64,000 nt of DNA from Bacteroidales bacterium (GTDB lineage: Bacteria; Bacteroidota; Bacteroidia; Bacteroidales; JAAYJT01): positions 62,001 through 126,000 of the forward strand of contig JACZJK010000043.1 in NCBI GenBank assembly GCA_014860575.1, given 5' to 3'. The position numbers and the translations under genes were made by a program. Each line of letters starts with the position of its first letter. The stretch's first letter is position 1. This document shows, piece by piece, positions 8,452-17,723 of this stretch. The notes beneath the pieces are model-generated. The model was not told where the DNA came from and searched no databases. It was given only the letters and a program-made list of their open reading frames with translations.

Positions 8452-11400
8452 ATGAGACGGCATCATTTTACTATCCATTGCCTGGTGGTCATAATATTGG
8501 TTTTCATTACAATAGATGGCAATGGAACTGAGGGCAAATCGGTTGAACCTGAAACTTTGTTTCGGCTTGCAATGAAACAATTCCACGCAAATCAGCCAGA
8601 CAGCGCCTTGCTGAATTTCAGGCAATTTTTATATCAATCTGATCAGACTAGTCATAACACCGATCTGGTAAATACTTATCTTCACATGGCTGATATTAAG
8701 CGCAGCAAGCAGGAATTCGACAGTGCTTTGATTTTTTTGGGGAAATCCCGGGTGTTATTGCAAAAGGGTGATAATGCAGACGAAGAGCTATGGGCTGATT
8801 ATTATCATAAGCAAGGTGCCATTTTTTTGAACCAGGGCAACCACGACCCAGCAATTGATGCATTTAATAAATCAGTCAGCATCAGAAAAAGGATTTCAGG
8901 CGAAACCGATACCAATCTTGTATTGACCTTTAATAATCTAGGTATAACCTCGTATTATCTGGGACTTTTTGATCAGGCGATGGGCTATTATCAAAAAGCA
9001 ATCAACATCATCGAACTGGGCGAAATCAGTGAAAACAGACATGTTGGTTTGTGCTTTATGAACACTGGTATTCTTTATGCCACACTGGGTGATTATATTC
9101 TTGCTGGACATTATTTCTCAAAAGCGCAGAGCGTTTATGAGCAAATCTATGAAACTGATGATATATCCCTGGGTAGATTTTATCTTAATTTCGGAAGGAT
9201 GGTCCAACTCTCCGGAAAAATAGACCGGGCTATTGAATACTATGATCGGGCTGAAAATATTTTTCTGAAAGGGTTTGGTCCTGATAATATTTCGATCGGA
9301 ATCATCTATCTCAACAAAGCCAATATTTATAATAGCTTTACCGATTATGAGCGGGCATTTAATTATATCAACAGGGCAATGGCAATATTTCAGCAGAATC
9401 TTAGCCCTGATCATCCACATATTTCAGCAGCAAATCTGAGCATGGGCTACTACTATGAAAAAAAAGAAGATTACCCAAAAGCCATTGAATATTACCAAAA
9501 GAGCATAAATGAAGAGCGTATAACACCATCAAATATTGCAACTTACAGAAACATGGCCAACCTTTACAGCCTGTTAGCCGATTACTATCAGGCTGAACTC
9601 TTTTATATAAAAGCTATTGATCAGAGCATTGGTATTTTCGGAGCCAGACATACAGAAACGGCATTATCATACGTAACATATTCCAGATTCCTTACCAGGG
9701 AAAAGCGGTTTAATGAATCACATGAACTGCTTCAAAAAGCAAAAAATATTTACCTGGAGAAATTAGGATCGAACGATAGAGATTATTCCAATACATTATT
9801 CAGGATTGGTAGCAATTATCTTGAAAAAGGTGACTACGCAATGGCTCTTAATACTTTCCAGGAGTCAATAATATCACTGGCAATAAATTTCAGCGACAAA
9901 GATCCTTTGCAAAATCCTCACCCTGATCAACTCTTACCAGATCAATACTTAATTAATTCATTATATCTTAAAGCTAAAACATTACATGAGTTGTATAAGA
10001 GTGAAGAAAAAGACTCTCATCTTTTAACTTCCCTTGAAACTTACGAACTCAGCTCAAATCTTATCAATAAAATAAGGAGTGCTTATCTAAGCAATGAAAG
10101 TAAGCTGATAATTACCGGCATTACTTCTGAAATCCTCATTGGAGCTTTGGATTGCTCACTTGATTTATATAAGAGCACAAATGATAGAATCTACCTTGAA
10201 AAAGCCTTCGAATATTCTGAAAAAGGCAAAGCTGCAGTCCTACTTTCATCGTTGAATGATCTTGAAGCAAGGCAACTCGCCCGTGTACCTGACGAAGTTC
10301 AAAGGTTCGAAAGAGATCTGACCCTTAGCCTTGATTCTTACAACCAGTTGATTCACGAAGAGAGATTGGCCAATCAACCCGATGAAAAGAAAATTAATCT
10401 CTGGCAGTCCATTACATTTAATCTCAACCAGCGTTACGACAGCCTCATCAATGCCATTTATCAGCAATACCCTGATTATTATGCACTTCGCTTTGACCTG
10501 AGTATTACACCCCTTCCGGAACTTCAGAAGAATCTTGATGATGATCAGGCACTTATCGAATTCACGTTGAGCGAGCAGGAATTATACATCTTTGCCATTA
10601 CGAATAGTTCTTCAAACGGGTTCCGGTTTACCTTGCCAAAAGATTTTCAGGCTAACCTGGAAGGCTTACGTGAGCACCTGAGTGGTGGAAACATCGAATC
10701 ATATACTCTTAGTGATTACAACGAATTCGTAAGCTCATCTCACGAAATATATAAAGCGCTGATAAAACCGGTTGAAGAAATCATTGCTGGCCGCAAACTT
10801 ATCATCGTTCCAGACAATCAGCTCGGTTACCTGCCTTTTGAGGTACTGCTTACAAATGATAAAACCTCTGGTAGCTTAGATTTTAAACTACTCCCCTACC
10901 TTATCAAAACCACTCCTGTAAGTTATGCCTACTCAGCAACCTTGATGCAAAAGAAACAAAGGGTCAATGTCAGAACCAATGGAAAAATATTTGCAGTCGC
11001 CCCGAGCTATGGCTTCGGATCCGATTCCATTACTGTTTCTGCAGCCAGACACAATGAATTACTGACGATTCCCTGGGCCATTGACGAAGCAAAATCATTG
11101 ATCCGTTCATTCAGGGGCGTTGCTTTAACCGGAAGTAATGCATCTGAAAGCAATTTCAAGGAAAAAGCTCCGGACTACCAGGTATTGCATATGGCTATGC
11201 ATACTCTTATTGACAATGATAACCCTATGTTTTCAAAGCTGGTTTTCTCCCAGGTTCAGGATTCAATCCATGATGGATACCTGAATACCTACGAATTATT
11301 TAACCTGGAACTCAATGCTGATCTGGCAGTGTTAAGTGCCTGCCAGACGGGTGATGGTCGCTTGCAGCGAGGCGAAGGGATCATGAGTATGGCAAGAGGA

Positions 11401-11730
11401 TTCTTCTATGCAGGGGTTCCAAGTATTATTATGACATTATGGGAAGTTGACGACCATTCAAGTTCAGAATTGATAACACTATTTTACAAGCACCTGGCAA
11501 CAGGAGCTGATAAAAACATTGCATTGCAGGCTGCAAAACTTGAATACCTTGAAGCTACGGACCGTCTTAAAGCACATCCGCATTACTGGGCAGGATTTGT
11601 AAATATTGGAAATACTGAGCCAGTTCTTCTAAAATCAGCCCTCTCAGCCTGGCTTCTCGTCATTCCCCTGGTATTACTTATTTCGTTAGCTGTATATTTG
11701 TCGAGCCGAAAAAGGCGAAACAGAAAATGA
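8452..11730 (+). CDS. Exported TPR-CHAT caspase-like protease, C-terminally membrane-anchored
   Basis: This 1092-residue protein has an N-terminal signal peptide (hydrophobic core about 10-23). About ten tetratricopeptide repeats follow (about 35-480; e.g. ALLNFRQFL, NLGITSYYLGLFDQAM). Then come a helical linker and a C-terminal CHAT peptidase domain (about 690-1055). The catalytic dyad appears intact: His917 in LHMAMHT and Cys964 in LSACQTG, followed by the usual RGEG-x-x-SMARGF block. A transmembrane helix (about 1063-1083) and a positive tail end the protein, so the TPR and protease domains should lie outside the inner membrane. Its stop overlaps the mutS2 start by 4 nt. Substrate unknown. 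Confidence 0.9.
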   Translation: MRRHHFTIHCLVVIILVFITIDGNGTEGKSVEPETLFRLAMKQFHANQPDSALLNFRQFLYQSDQTSHNTDLVNTYLHMADIKRSKQEFDSALIFLGKSRVLLQKGDNADEELWADYYHKQGAIFLNQGNHDPAIDAFNKSVSIRKRISGETDTNLVLTFNNLGITSYYLGLFDQAMGYYQKAINIIELGEISENRHVGLCFMNTGILYATLGDYILAGHYFSKAQSVYEQIYETDDISLGRFYLNFGRMVQLSGKIDRAIEYYDRAENIFLKGFGPDNISIGIIYLNKANIYNSFTDYERAFNYINRAMAIFQQNLSPDHPHISAANLSMGYYYEKKEDYPKAIEYYQKSINEERITPSNIATYRNMANLYSLLADYYQAELFYIKAIDQSIGIFGARHTETALSYVTYSRFLTREKRFNESHELLQKAKNIYLEKLGSNDRDYSNTLFRIGSNYLEKGDYAMALNTFQESIISLAINFSDKDPLQNPHPDQLLPDQYLINSLYLKAKTLHELYKSEEKDSHLLTSLETYELSSNLINKIRSAYLSNESKLIITGITSEILIGALDCSLDLYKSTNDRIYLEKAFEYSEKGKAAVLLSSLNDLEARQLARVPDEVQRFERDLTLSLDSYNQLIHEERLANQPDEKKINLWQSITFNLNQRYDSLINAIYQQYPDYYALRFDLSITPLPELQKNLDDDQALIEFTLSEQELYIFAITNSSSNGFRFTLPKDFQANLEGLREHLSGGNIESYTLSDYNEFVSSSHEIYKALIKPVEEIIAGRKLIIVPDNQLGYLPFEVLLTNDKTSGSLDFKLLPYLIKTTPVSYAYSATLMQKKQRVNVRTNGKIFAVAPSYGFGSDSITVSAARHNELLTIPWAIDEAKSLIRSFRGVALTGSNASESNFKEKAPDYQVLHMAMHTLIDNDNPMFSKLVFSQVQDSIHDGYLNTYELFNLELNADLAVLSACQTGDGRLQRGEGIMSMARGFFYAGVPSIIMTLWEVDDHSSSELITLFYKHLATGADKNIALQAAKLEYLEATDRLKAHPHYWAGFVNIGNTEPVLLKSALSAWLLVIPLVLLISLAVYLSSRKRRNRK

Positions 11731-14141
11731 TCTACCCTCACAATTTCGAAGAAAAGATTGGGTTCAACTCCATAAGGATGATTCTGAGCAAACATATTCT
11801 GTGCCCGCTCGGGAAGAAAATTCTTGATGATCTGAGTTTCAATGATGATGCAGAATTGCTTCAGAAGAAGCTGAATCAGGTGAATGAACTTACCAATTTA
11901 ATGCGCGGTGGCGCTTCATTTCCAAGACAGGATTATTTCGACCCGACCACCGAACTGAAACGCATCAAAACACCGGGTACAGCAATTGAACTTGAATCGG
12001 TGGTTGATTTAAGAATTTCATCAAATACTATTTTAGAAATTCAGCATTTTATTGCGAAACAAAATCCCCAAAAGGTTGAGCATCTTTTGAGCATCAGCAA
12101 CCAGGCTTATGTTGATCCAAAAATTCTGAAAGAAATTGACCGGATCATTGATGATAAAGGATTGGTAAAAAACAGCGCTTCTGCTAATTTGAAGGACATC
12201 CGCAGCAGTATGGCGCGCAAACACAGGGAATCTGAATCCAGAATGGCACAGATTTTTTCAAAGGTTAAAAAAGAGGGTCTGACCGTTGAAGACCTGCAAA
12301 TCGCTATCCGTAACGGCAGACAGGTAATTCCGGTTCCCGCCGCGTTCAAGAGAAAGATAAAAGGGTTCGTGCATGATGAATCCGCCACAGGCCAAACTGT
12401 GTTTATTGAACCTGCTGAGATTTTTGAAATCAATAATGAAATTCGTGAGTTGGAAAATGCCGAAATCAGGGAAATCATCAAAATACTTACCGGCCTTGCC
12501 GATTTCATAAGACCGCATATTGATACCCTTCTGGCAAATTATCAAATACTTGGTGAATTTGATTTTATACGGGCAAAAGCTAAGCTTGCCATTGACATCA
12601 ATGCCCGCCTGCCGCATTTCAAATCTGAACCCATCATTGACTGGATCAATGCCACTCATCCACTATTATATCTTTCCCATCGGGCACAAAAAAAAACCAT
12701 TGTACCTCTTAATCTTACTTTGAACCATGAAAAGCGTATTTTATTGATTTCCGGACCCAATGCAGGCGGTAAGTCGGTAGCGCTAAAAACAACAGGACTA
12801 CTTCAGTACATGCTTCAATGTGGCTTGCTGATCCCGGTTGACGACAATAGTACAGCAGGGATCTTCAGGAATATTTTCATTGATATTGGCGATGAGCAAT
12901 CCCTGGAGCACGATCTGAGTACTTACACTTCTCATCTTAAAAACCTGAAGCATTTTATAGAACATGCCGAGTCCAACACCCTCATACTCATTGATGAATT
13001 CGGAACCGGCACTGAACCTCAACTTGGTGGAGCTATAGCTGAAGCGGCTCTTGAAGATCTTGCAAAAAAATTAAGTTTCGGTGTCATTACTACCCACTAT
13101 GCCAATCTTAAAGAGGCTGCCGGCCGCATTGCCGGCATTGCCAATGGAGCAATGTTATTCGACCCGAAAAGTTTATCCCCCTTATTTATTCTGAAAACAG
13201 GAAACCCCGGAAGTTCCTATGCTTTTGAAATCGCTGATAAAATTGGGTTCCCTAAAAACCTGCTCGAAATTGCCGCCGGCAAAATCAGCCAAAGTGCAAT
13301 TGATTATGATAAACTGCTTCAGGAACTGGAAGTAGAAAAAGCTGCACTGCTGGAGAAACAAACCGGTTTAAATGTCGCTGACGAATTTTTGGCAGAAATG
13401 ATTGAAAAATACAATCGTTTGAACACTGATTTAAAAACTGAAAAGGAAAAAATCATTCTACAAGCCAAAGATGAAGCCCTCCGCATTATTGAAAAATCAA
13501 ACAAACTGATTGAGAACACCATCCGTGGGATCAAAGAAAGCCAGGCGGAAAAACAAATTGTTACGAAATTACGAAACGATGTTAAGGATTATCGTCAATC
13601 ATTGGAGGCAAAAGCAGAAGCTAAATCAGATAAGCCTTCAAACCATGATGATGACCCTGCAACTTCACCTCCAGTATTGCAGGTTGGAAGCTGGGTCAGA
13701 ATTAAAAGCCAAAATATTGTAGGACAAATTATTGAAGTTCGCGATCAGGAAATAATCCTTGAAGCCGGCCAGATGATTCTGCATGTCAAAGCAGATAAAG
13801 TTGTGGCAACCAAACCTCCTGCATCAGGAAAGTCCACTTCATCCGGGGCAAGACATCACACCATATATCAAAACATACAAGACCTGTCAGCCAATTTTAA
13901 ATTGAGCATTGACCTCAGGGGAAAAAAAGCTGATGAAGCCCTTGAAATAGTCACAAAACATGTTGAGGATGCAATATTTTTAAACATCCCTGAAATTACA
14001 ATTATTCACGGCAAGGGCGATGGTGTTCTCCGGCAGGTTATCAGAGACTATCTTAAAAATATTGCAGAGGTAAAAAACCTGAGTGAAGGGCACCCTGATC
14101 GCGGAGGAGCAGGAATGACAACTGTTTCTTTTAAGATTTAA
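11727..14141 (+). CDS. mutS2: Endonuclease MutS2
   Basis: This 804-residue protein is the usual MutS2 length. The N-terminal core domain is followed by a MutS ATPase with Walker A GPNAGGKS (343-350), Walker B LILIDEFGTGTEP (about 413-425) and THYANLK. Then comes a long coiled coil (about 520-640) and a C-terminal Smr nuclease domain with the signature SIDLRGKKADEAL and IHGKGDGVLR. MutS2 suppresses recombination and, in some bacteria, rescues stalled ribosomes; it lacks mismatch-repair activity. The ATG overlaps the stop of the CHAT gene (ATGA), so the two are translationally coupled or at least co-transcribed. That is an unusual partnership. Confidence 0.95.
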   Translation: MIYPHNFEEKIGFNSIRMILSKHILCPLGKKILDDLSFNDDAELLQKKLNQVNELTNLMRGGASFPRQDYFDPTTELKRIKTPGTAIELESVVDLRISSNTILEIQHFIAKQNPQKVEHLLSISNQAYVDPKILKEIDRIIDDKGLVKNSASANLKDIRSSMARKHRESESRMAQIFSKVKKEGLTVEDLQIAIRNGRQVIPVPAAFKRKIKGFVHDESATGQTVFIEPAEIFEINNEIRELENAEIREIIKILTGLADFIRPHIDTLLANYQILGEFDFIRAKAKLAIDINARLPHFKSEPIIDWINATHPLLYLSHRAQKKTIVPLNLTLNHEKRILLISGPNAGGKSVALKTTGLLQYMLQCGLLIPVDDNSTAGIFRNIFIDIGDEQSLEHDLSTYTSHLKNLKHFIEHAESNTLILIDEFGTGTEPQLGGAIAEAALEDLAKKLSFGVITTHYANLKEAAGRIAGIANGAMLFDPKSLSPLFILKTGNPGSSYAFEIADKIGFPKNLLEIAAGKISQSAIDYDKLLQELEVEKAALLEKQTGLNVADEFLAEMIEKYNRLNTDLKTEKEKIILQAKDEALRIIEKSNKLIENTIRGIKESQAEKQIVTKLRNDVKDYRQSLEAKAEAKSDKPSNHDDDPATSPPVLQVGSWVRIKSQNIVGQIIEVRDQEIILEAGQMILHVKADKVVATKPPASGKSTSSGARHHTIYQNIQDLSANFKLSIDLRGKKADEALEIVTKHVEDAIFLNIPEITIIHGKGDGVLRQVIRDYLKNIAEVKNLSEGHPDRGGAGMTTVSFKI

Positions 14142-14200
14142 ACACCAAAACAAATACGGTAACACTAAGAACATTTAAGAAGGCAGTACGTTATTACCAC

Positions 14201-14419
14201 ATGAAAACAATTAAAAAATATTACCTCCAGTTGATTGGCCTTGCGCTTGGTATTGCAGGCGGCTACTTGTACTTCAAATTCGTAGGTTGCCAATCAGGCA
14301 CTTGTGCAATAACATCAAACCCCTATATGAGTATGCTTTGGGGCGGATTGATGGGTTACCTGCTTCTTGATATGGTGGCAAATTATCTGAAACCTGGTAA
14401 AGAAGTTAAAAACGGTTAG
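14201..14419 (+). CDS. Small membrane protein, DUF6132-like
   Basis: This 72-residue protein has two hydrophobic segments (about 9-27 and 42-60) joined by a loop, FVGCQSGTCAITSNPY, with two cysteines. The pattern K-x-Y-x2-G-x2-L-G-x2-G-G-Y-x-Y then C-x4-C-x-I-x-S-N-P matches small inner-membrane proteins annotated DUF6132 or YtxH-like in Bacteroidota. They are often found near rhodanese or thiol-related genes. Function unknown. It lies 59 nt after mutS2 on the same strand and is convergent with the yjbR-like gene. Confidence 0.8.
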   Translation: MKTIKKYYLQLIGLALGIAGGYLYFKFVGCQSGTCAITSNPYMSMLWGGLMGYLLLDMVANYLKPGKEVKNG

Positions 14420-14429
14420 CGATTCAGGT

Positions 14430-14779
14430 TCAGACTGCAAATTGTGATCTTACTTTCATTGGGAGGCTTTCAACTACCAGGTCATATGAATGGTCAATAA
14501 GTTCCAGCAATAATGAAATATCAATTGATCCATCAACTATAACGGGTTCCAATGTTTCTTATTCATGTGGTAACCAGGCATTATTGCGGGATATTGTTCC
14601 CTTAATGAGATTGCTCTCTCAGGATCGCATTTAAGATTGATTCTGAGTTCTCCTTCAAGATCGGTAAAGGCAAATATTTTCCCCACCACTTTAAATACCA
14701 GGGTAGTTTCATCGAAAGGAAAATCTTCACTCACAGCAGGTTTCGCAAGACAGTAATCCCGTAATTTCTCAATGTTCAT
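14430..14779 (-). pseudogene. MmcQ/YjbR-family gene broken by a frameshift
   Basis: The intact frame codes for 80 residues typical of the YjbR/CyaY-like DNA-binding family (MNIEKLRDYCLAKPAV, then INLKCDPERA and MNKKHWN) and then hits a stop at 14537. A different frame continues the family's normal C-terminus immediately: VIVDGSIDISLLLELIDHSY and onward to a TGA at 14430-14432. The joined product would be about 116 residues, the normal family length. The break lies at the AACCC run near 14543-14547, where one base is missing or two are extra. It could be a real pseudogene or an assembly error. Confidence 0.8.
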
Positions 14780-14799
14780 AAGGCTATTATTAGAACGTG

Positions 14800-14807
14800 C
14801 AAAAATA
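14800..14807 (-). promoter_or_regulatory. Candidate -7 box for the yjbR-like gene
   Basis: On the minus strand the sequence reads TATTTTTG, an exact TAnnTTTG match, 20 nt before the ATG at 14779. No -33 element is clear. Confidence 0.4.
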
Positions 14808-14924
14808 ATTATTTCAGCAGTATTTAGTAATATTTTACGAACTTACAGACACTGACTGACAATTACTTGCCTATTTCGATATGGCTGTTGAAATCTTTTT
14901 AAGCGAGTTTCAGGATTAAATACA

Positions 14925-14932
14925 TACTTTTG
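14925..14932 (+). promoter_or_regulatory. Candidate -7 box for the carboxyltransferase gene
   Basis: TACTTTTG is an exact TAnnTTTG match, 68 nt before the ATG at 15001. An AGGAGG-like purine stretch (TTGGAGGAAA) follows at about 14940, but it is too far from the start to act as a ribosome binding site. Confidence 0.4.
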
Positions 14933-15000
14933 TGTTCCTTTGGAGGAAAAGCAGTTTTCGCATTTAGGGACAAAACAGAATAATTACCAACATCCATACT

Positions 15001-16548
15001 ATGTCTTTACATAGAAAGACTTCCGAACTTAAGAAAAGAATGCAGGAAGCCCTGCTCGGCGGAGGCGCAAAAGCCATTGAAAAGCAAAAAGCTACCGGTA
15101 AAATGACCGCCCGTGAACGTATCATTGCTTTACTTGACCCGAAATCATTTCATGAATACGACCTGTTTGTTGAACACGCAGGCAAAGATTTTGATATGAG
15201 TGACAAATACCTTCCCGGCGACGGTGTTGTTACAGGTACAGGAACAATCAACAGCTATCCGGTATGCATCTTTGCACAGGATTTTACTGTTGCCGGCGGA
15301 TCTCTTGGCTGGATGCACGCAAAAAAAATCACGAAAATCATGGATCATGCCATGAAGCTGAAGGTTCCATTAATTGGTATCAACGATTCAGGTGGTGCCC
15401 GTATCCAGGAAGGAGTGAACTCGCTGGCCGGTTATGGCGAAATTTTCTATCGCAACACACAGGCTTCAGGAGTTATACCACAAATCTCTGTAATTCTTGG
15501 CCCTTGCGCCGGCGGTGCAGTTTATTCACCAGCCCTTACCGACTTTGTATTTGTTGTAGATAAGATTTCCAAGATGTTCATCACGGGTCCGGAAGTAATT
15601 AAAACGGTTCTCGGTGAAGAAATATCAATGGAAGAACTAGGTGGTGCCCGCATACAGGCAGAAATTACCGGAAACGCTCATTTCTTCTCCAACAGCGAAC
15701 AGGAATGCTTTGATCAGATCAAAAGATTGTTCAGTTTTATCCCCTGGAACAATATCAAAAAAGCTGATCCTTTCCCTAAAAAACCCCCTCGCAGCCGTCT
15801 TTATAAAATCGAAAACCTCTTTCCAACGAACCCAAAGCAACCTTATGATATCAGGGATATCATAAGATCGCTGGTTGATGATTCTGACTTTTTTGAAGTG
15901 CAGGAAATGTTTGCACAGAATATAGTAATAGGCTTCGCACGAATGGCAGGCCATACCGTTGGCTTCGTTGCGAACCAGCCCATGGTACTTGCCGGTGTTT
16001 TGGATGTAGACTCATCCGACAAAGCCGCTCGTTTCATTCGCTTCTGCAATGCCTTCAACATTCCGTTGGTCACATTGGTTGACCTGCCTGGTTACTTGCC
16101 TGGCATTGACCAGGAACATGCCGGCGTTATCCGTCATGGTGCAAAATTATTGTATTCCTACAGCGAAGCAACAGTCCCTAAAATTACCGTGATTTTGCGA
16201 AAAGCCTATGGTGGTGGTTATATTGCCATGTGCTCCAGTCACTTGCGGGCTGATTTCGTGTTCGCATGGCCAACTGCAGAAATTGCAGTCATGGGACCCG
16301 AAGGAGCAGCCAATATCATTTTCAAAAATGAAATAAAGAATGCTGAAAAACCTGATGAAATGCGCAAGCAGAAAATCAAGGAGTATAAGGAAAAGTTTGC
16401 AAATCCATACGTAGCAGCAGCTTATGGTTATATTGATGCTGTGATTGATCCATCAGAAACCAGAAGTTTACTGATTCACGCACTTGAAATCTCTTCTGAT
16501 AAAAGTGAAGTGCGACCCAATAAAAAGCATGGCATACCACCATTTTAG
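15001..16548 (+). CDS. Acyl-CoA carboxylase/methylmalonyl-CoA decarboxylase carboxyltransferase subunit
   Basis: This 515-residue protein is full length for the PccB/MmdA family. Two crotonase-like halves are visible. The N-terminal half carries GARIQEGVNSL and CAGGAVYSPALTD, which bind the CoA ester. The C-terminal half carries LVDLPGYLPG and RKAYGGGYIAM, which bind carboxybiotin. It transfers carboxyl between biotin and propionyl- or methylmalonyl-CoA. A biotin carrier gene follows 103 nt downstream, but no biotin carboxylase (AccC/PccA) or membrane decarboxylase beta subunit lies in the window. Either the sodium-pumping decarboxylase or the carboxylase is therefore possible. In anaerobic Bacteroidales this family is commonly the propionate-forming methylmalonyl-CoA decarboxylase. 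Confidence 0.9.
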   Translation: MSLHRKTSELKKRMQEALLGGGAKAIEKQKATGKMTARERIIALLDPKSFHEYDLFVEHAGKDFDMSDKYLPGDGVVTGTGTINSYPVCIFAQDFTVAGGSLGWMHAKKITKIMDHAMKLKVPLIGINDSGGARIQEGVNSLAGYGEIFYRNTQASGVIPQISVILGPCAGGAVYSPALTDFVFVVDKISKMFITGPEVIKTVLGEEISMEELGGARIQAEITGNAHFFSNSEQECFDQIKRLFSFIPWNNIKKADPFPKKPPRSRLYKIENLFPTNPKQPYDIRDIIRSLVDDSDFFEVQEMFAQNIVIGFARMAGHTVGFVANQPMVLAGVLDVDSSDKAARFIRFCNAFNIPLVTLVDLPGYLPGIDQEHAGVIRHGAKLLYSYSEATVPKITVILRKAYGGGYIAMCSSHLRADFVFAWPTAEIAVMGPEGAANIIFKNEIKNAEKPDEMRKQKIKEYKEKFANPYVAAAYGYIDAVIDPSETRSLLIHALEISSDKSEVRPNKKHGIPPF

Positions 16549-16651
16549 TCACTCTTAGATATTTCACTCACACTTTTCCGAATCTAATTACAATTTTTGG
16601 AAAAGGCTAATTCACCCAGGAAATATCAAAGAAATTGTTGAACCTAATAAC

Positions 16652-16984
16652 ATGAGAATGAAAGAAAGCGAAGCCCAGGATTGTTACAAAACATTGATTG
16701 TTGACGGTGATAAATACCGGACACGATTATCTAAGAAATACACGCTGAGAAAACCTTATCAACCAGTTGATCCAAAAAAAATCATGGCTTTTATACCTGG
16801 CACAATCAAAAAGATATTTGTCCGCGAAGGCGCCAAAGTAGCTAAAGGAGATCAGTTATTGGTGCTTGAAGCAATGAAAATGAATAACACGATGTTATCG
16901 CCTGTTGATGGTAAAATTGGTAAAATTCTCATAAAAGTTGGACAAACTGTATCCAAAAGCCAACTCTTGATCGAGATTGAATAA
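16652..16984 (+). CDS. Biotin carboxyl carrier protein
   Basis: This 110-residue protein has a C-terminal biotinyl domain (about 42-110) with the biotin acceptor motif EAMKMNN, the second Lys-region residue (K of AMKM) being the acceptor. FIPGTIKKIFVREGAKVAKGDQLLVL before it is the standard half-motif. The N-terminal 40 residues are a charged linker. It follows the carboxyltransferase gene on the same strand and almost certainly serves it. A second Met at residue 3 could be the start. The stop is 21 nt from the convergent engB stop. Confidence 0.9.
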   Translation: MRMKESEAQDCYKTLIVDGDKYRTRLSKKYTLRKPYQPVDPKKIMAFIPGTIKKIFVREGAKVAKGDQLLVLEAMKMNNTMLSPVDGKIGKILIKVGQTVSKSQLLIEIE

Positions 16985-17005
16985 TTGCCACTGACTAAGA
17001 TTATC

Positions 17006-17599
17006 TTACAATTTTAGTTGATCATTGATCAGACCCAAAATCTCTTCTTTACCTATTTTGGTATTTGAAGATGTAATAATGGTCGCTGGAGGAATTTCCC
17101 ATTCAGAAATAAGAAGTTCTCTGTAAGTAGTTACATTCTCATCGAGTTTTGTCTTGCCCAGTTTATCCGATTTTGTGAAGATAATTACAAAAGGGCGGCC
17201 CTGTTCTGAAATCCAATCCATCATTTCCAGATCAAGCGCCTGCGGGGCCAAGCGAGCATCAACAAGCAGAAATATGCAAAGAAGGTTCCGCCTGATCTTT
17301 AAATAATCGTTGATCATTTTCTCCCATTCCGCCCTGGCTTTCTTCGAAATACGCGCAAAACCATATCCGGGCAAGTCAACCAGATACCAGGTATCATTGA
17401 TAATGAAATGATTGAGCAGCCTAGTTTTTCCTGGTGTACCGGAAGTTTTGGCAAGGCCTTTCCTGCCTGCAAGCATATTGATCAATGAAGATTTACCTAC
17501 ATTCGACCGCCCGATGAAAGCAAACTCAGGAAGATCCGGCGTTGGGCACTGACTTACCGATGTGCTGCTCTTCAGGAAGCTCGCTGTTTTAATTATCAT
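17006..17599 (-). CDS. engB: Ribosome biogenesis GTPase EngB/YsxC
   Basis: The product is a 197-residue GTPase. G1 is GRSNVGKS, G3 is DLPGYG, G4 is TKSDK and G5 is SSNTKIG. EngB acts in late assembly of the large ribosomal subunit. The open frame extends six codons upstream to a TTG at 17617. I prefer the ATG at 17599 because the upstream codons are part of a 7-nt repeat array (17611-17666) and the family normally starts about 20 residues before the G1 loop. Confidence 0.93.
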   Translation of the reverse strand: MIIKTASFLKSSTSVSQCPTPDLPEFAFIGRSNVGKSSLINMLAGRKGLAKTSGTPGKTRLLNHFIINDTWYLVDLPGYGFARISKKARAEWEKMINDYLKIRRNLLCIFLLVDARLAPQALDLEMMDWISEQGRPFVIIFTKSDKLGKTKLDENVTTYRELLISEWEIPPATIITSSNTKIGKEEILGLINDQLKL

Positions 17600-17610
17600 G
17601 GAGGCGATTT

Positions 17611-17666
17611 GGTTCAAGGTTCAATGTTCGATGTTCAAGGTTCGGTGTTTCGGGCTCTGGGTTCAA
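17611..17666. repeat. Degenerate 7-nt tandem repeat array (GGTTCAA type)
   Basis: Eight consecutive 7-nt units run without a gap: GGTTCAA, GGTTCAA, TGTTCGA, TGTTCAA, GGTTCGG, TGTTTCG, GGCTCTG, GGTTCAA. The array lies between engB and the GNAT gene, immediately upstream of the preferred engB ATG. A related degenerate run (GCTACTGCCAACT type) continues at about 17677-17715. The same consensus recurs at 52045-52135. Confidence 0.85.
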
Positions 17667-17723
17667 GATATTAATTACTGCTACTTGCCAACTGCTACTG
17701 CCAACTGTCGCTGCCACTTTTCT

